DNA of 13,484 nucleotides. Origin: an uncultured Lachnospiraceae bacterium. GTDB lineage: Bacteria > Bacillota > Clostridia > Lachnospirales > Lachnospiraceae. The notes below the pieces were generated by a model that was given only the letters and a program-made list of their open reading frames with translations, had not been told where the DNA came from and searched no databases. Where the stretch lies: positions 1 through 13,484 of the forward strand of contig CAJUNP010000054.1 of assembly GCA_910587935.1 (NCBI GenBank). Direction: 5' to 3'. Shown piece after piece: positions 13,409 through 13,484 of this stretch; within the stretch, counting starts at the first letter, position 1; every line of letters starts with the position of its first letter. The translations under genes were made by a program, and so were the position numbers.

Positions 13409-13437
13409 TGGCAATTTAGAAAGAAAACGTTTATAAT
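13409..13437 (+). promoter_or_regulatory. Weak candidate promoter near the window end
   Basis: A perfect TATAAT (13432-13437) has TGGCAA (13409-13414) 17 bases upstream, a poor -35 match. Transcription would start near 13444. The leader then holds AGGT-AAAA-ACCT, a small hairpin, before the window ends. The gene it serves lies outside the window. The preceding stretch (13358-13405) holds only A/T palindromes such as GATTTTT/AAAAATC. Confidence 0.35.
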
Positions 13438-13484
13438 CCTGTTTTTGACAGTTGAGAAAAGGTAAAAACCTCACAGCCAGCATA

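Noticed and set aside
13445..13473. TTGACA at 13445-13450 as a promoter
   Set aside because: The bases 17 downstream (acctca) do not resemble a -10 box.
1..13484. CRISPR array, transposase, integrase or toxin-antitoxin pair
   Set aside because: I saw no regularly spaced repeats, terminal inverted repeats or matching protein motifs.

Overview
The window looks like a chromosomal segment from a Gram-positive anaerobe of the Clostridia, most likely Lachnospiraceae. Shine-Dalgarno sites are strong and purine-rich, two lipoproteins carry Firmicutes-style lipoboxes, tadA is followed directly by the SRP RNA gene as in Bacillus subtilis, two radical-SAM activase-like enzymes suggest anaerobic life, and there is a DUF6128-type protein of the kind typical of clostridia. 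Genus and species are inference only.

Layout. (1) 1-3153: a CdaR/PucR-type regulator, a SIMPL-domain lipoprotein whose ribosome binding site lies inside a long hairpin, and a DUF6128-like protein with a Pro/Glu-rich linker. (2) 3129-4914, minus strand: tadA, then the SRP RNA (its own consensus promoter lies in the last codons of tadA), then a PflX-like radical SAM protein ending in a hairpin. (3) 4856-9070, plus strand: a probable transcript that starts from a promoter overlapping the tadA promoter. It carries an NrdG-like activase, a MATE efflux pump, a metallophosphoesterase lipoprotein, a DUF2164 protein and an AT-rich unknown gene with a likely frameshift, and it ends at a good intrinsic terminator. 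(4) 9071-10161: an accessory, partly decayed stretch with an internally deleted SAM methyltransferase and an 82-residue unknown protein. The plus-strand terminator of this stretch lies inside the opposing gene. (5) 10058-11197, minus: a DUF362 protein fused to two [4Fe-4S] clusters. (6) 11306-13357, plus: tRNA-Gln(CUG), a leaky-looking terminator, acyl-ACP thioesterase, a CvfB-like S1 protein and an HPr-like protein without the phosphorylatable histidine. The last 127 bases hold a weak promoter and an incomplete leader.

Most genes are housekeeping or ordinary accessory functions: tRNA editing, protein targeting, lipid and RNA metabolism, efflux. I found no CRISPR array, transposase, phage module or obvious defence system. 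The more interesting material is regulatory and structural. It comprises overlapping divergent promoters, a promoter buried in a stop codon, an SRP RNA of about 210 nt that seems to lack an Alu domain, a terminator encoded within an iron-sulphur motif, a set of three TAAACAAT sites spaced at multiples of 12 bp between divergent promoters, and two genes that look damaged (a frameshift and an in-frame deletion) in the 8.3-9.7 kb stretch.
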